Source: JBGRQA01 sp041725895
GTDB taxonomy: Bacteria > Bacteroidota > Bacteroidia > Bacteroidales > Marinifilaceae
Reading direction: 5' to 3'
DNA: 64,000 nucleotides
Assembly (NCBI GenBank): GCA_041725895.1
Contig: JBGRQA010000015.1
Location: forward strand, 62,001-126,000
Under the pieces are notes generated by a model that ran no database searches, had not been told where the DNA came from, and saw only the letters and a list, made by a program, of their open reading frames with translations. Below are positions 63,852 through 64,000 of the stretch, one piece after another. Numbering within the stretch: position 1 is the first letter of the stretch; the number at the start of each line of letters is the position of its first letter. The translations under genes were made by a program, and so were the position numbers.

Positions 63852-64000
63852 AAAAGAAATTTGGATGTACCGTCTTCTAAGGTTCCCTAATTACCAGGAT
63901 GCAGTAATGCTGCCTGTGCTGAAGTCAGGGAATTGAAGTTGTATGCGACACTTCATTAGGTTGTTGACTCGGTGTCTTACTGCCCGGTTAGCAGTAGTTG
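63852..64000. other. Window end, no gene recognised
   Basis: 149 bases upstream of the AraC gene. Contains no recognised feature; the AraC promoter presumably lies here. Confidence 0.3.

Noticed and set aside
1..64000. CRISPR array, tRNA, rRNA or prophage
   Set aside because: No direct-repeat/spacer pattern, cloverleaf-like sequence, conserved rRNA segment or phage structural gene was noticed; the 21-bp array has no unique spacers.

Overview
The window looks like a chromosomal segment of a Bacteroidota bacterium, most plausibly a Bacteroidales/Marinilabiliales-type environmental anaerobe. The grounds are SusC/SusD pairs, a type IX secretion (T9SS) module with a PorP/SprF protein and a gliding-motility-type C-terminal sorting domain, a surface lipoprotein with a C-S-D-D-D-D export signal, TAnnTTTG-type promoter boxes, and low-to-moderate GC. 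Genus cannot be fixed from this sequence alone. I see no rRNA, tRNA or CRISPR array.

Layout. (1) 1-16.4 kb, minus strand: a polysaccharide utilisation locus. It holds a kinase-less membrane AraC-type regulator, a SusC/SusD pair, a clan GH-D-like glycosidase with accessory domains and a GH97 enzyme of the retaining type. After a terminator comes a second susC, cut by the window edge, with its own promoter and long leader. Two nearly identical operator boxes, each a tandem pair of 21-bp direct repeats, lie upstream of susC and upstream of the regulator, which suggests a closed regulatory loop. The enzymes point to an alpha-linked, possibly alpha-galactosidic, glycan. (2) 16.5-17.0 kb: a degenerate tandem array with an exact 21-bp period and an 84-bp higher-order period, followed by a short BLUF blue-light receptor. 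(3) 17.9-22.3 kb, minus: an uncharacterised operon of a secreted protein with an FN3-like domain, a membrane protein, a multi-pass protein ending in an AIM24-like domain, and a papain-fold cysteine protein. (4) 22.9-30.1 kb, minus: a SagB-type oxidoreductase, a secreted GNAT-like protein, a STAS-like protein, a C69 dipeptidase gene split by a complete IS200-type element, then an acyltransferase, a GNAT, a 2H phosphoesterase and a methyltransferase.

(5) 30.4-39.3 kb, plus: a T9SS surface module of a PorP/SprF protein, a PorE-like TPR/propeller/OmpA protein, and a 1865-residue adhesin with seven near-identical cadherin-like repeats (306 bp each) plus three Ig-like repeats (294 bp each). (6) 39.3-42.6 kb, minus: orphan membrane and beta-helix proteins, one of them apparently frameshifted. 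(7) 43.1-47.0 kb, minus: a lipid operon with a fused DAK2-DegV (fatty acid kinase-like) protein, a DUF1295 membrane enzyme, a membrane-anchored peroxiredoxin and PlsY; the first and last could make and use acyl-phosphate. (8) 47.6-50.6 kb, minus: an esterase, a DUF3592-like membrane protein and an SplB-like radical SAM protein. (9) 50.9-56.2 kb, plus: a divergent sigma-factor-like protein, an anti-sigma-like membrane protein, a long hairpin, a secreted protein and an FN3-repeat surface lipoprotein. (10) 56.6-64 kb, minus: a GT39-like glycosyltransferase, an alpha/alpha-barrel protein, peptide deformylase, a Crp/Fnr regulator, a small cassette-like region with a SUKH-like protein, an LCMT-like methyltransferase and an AraC regulator.
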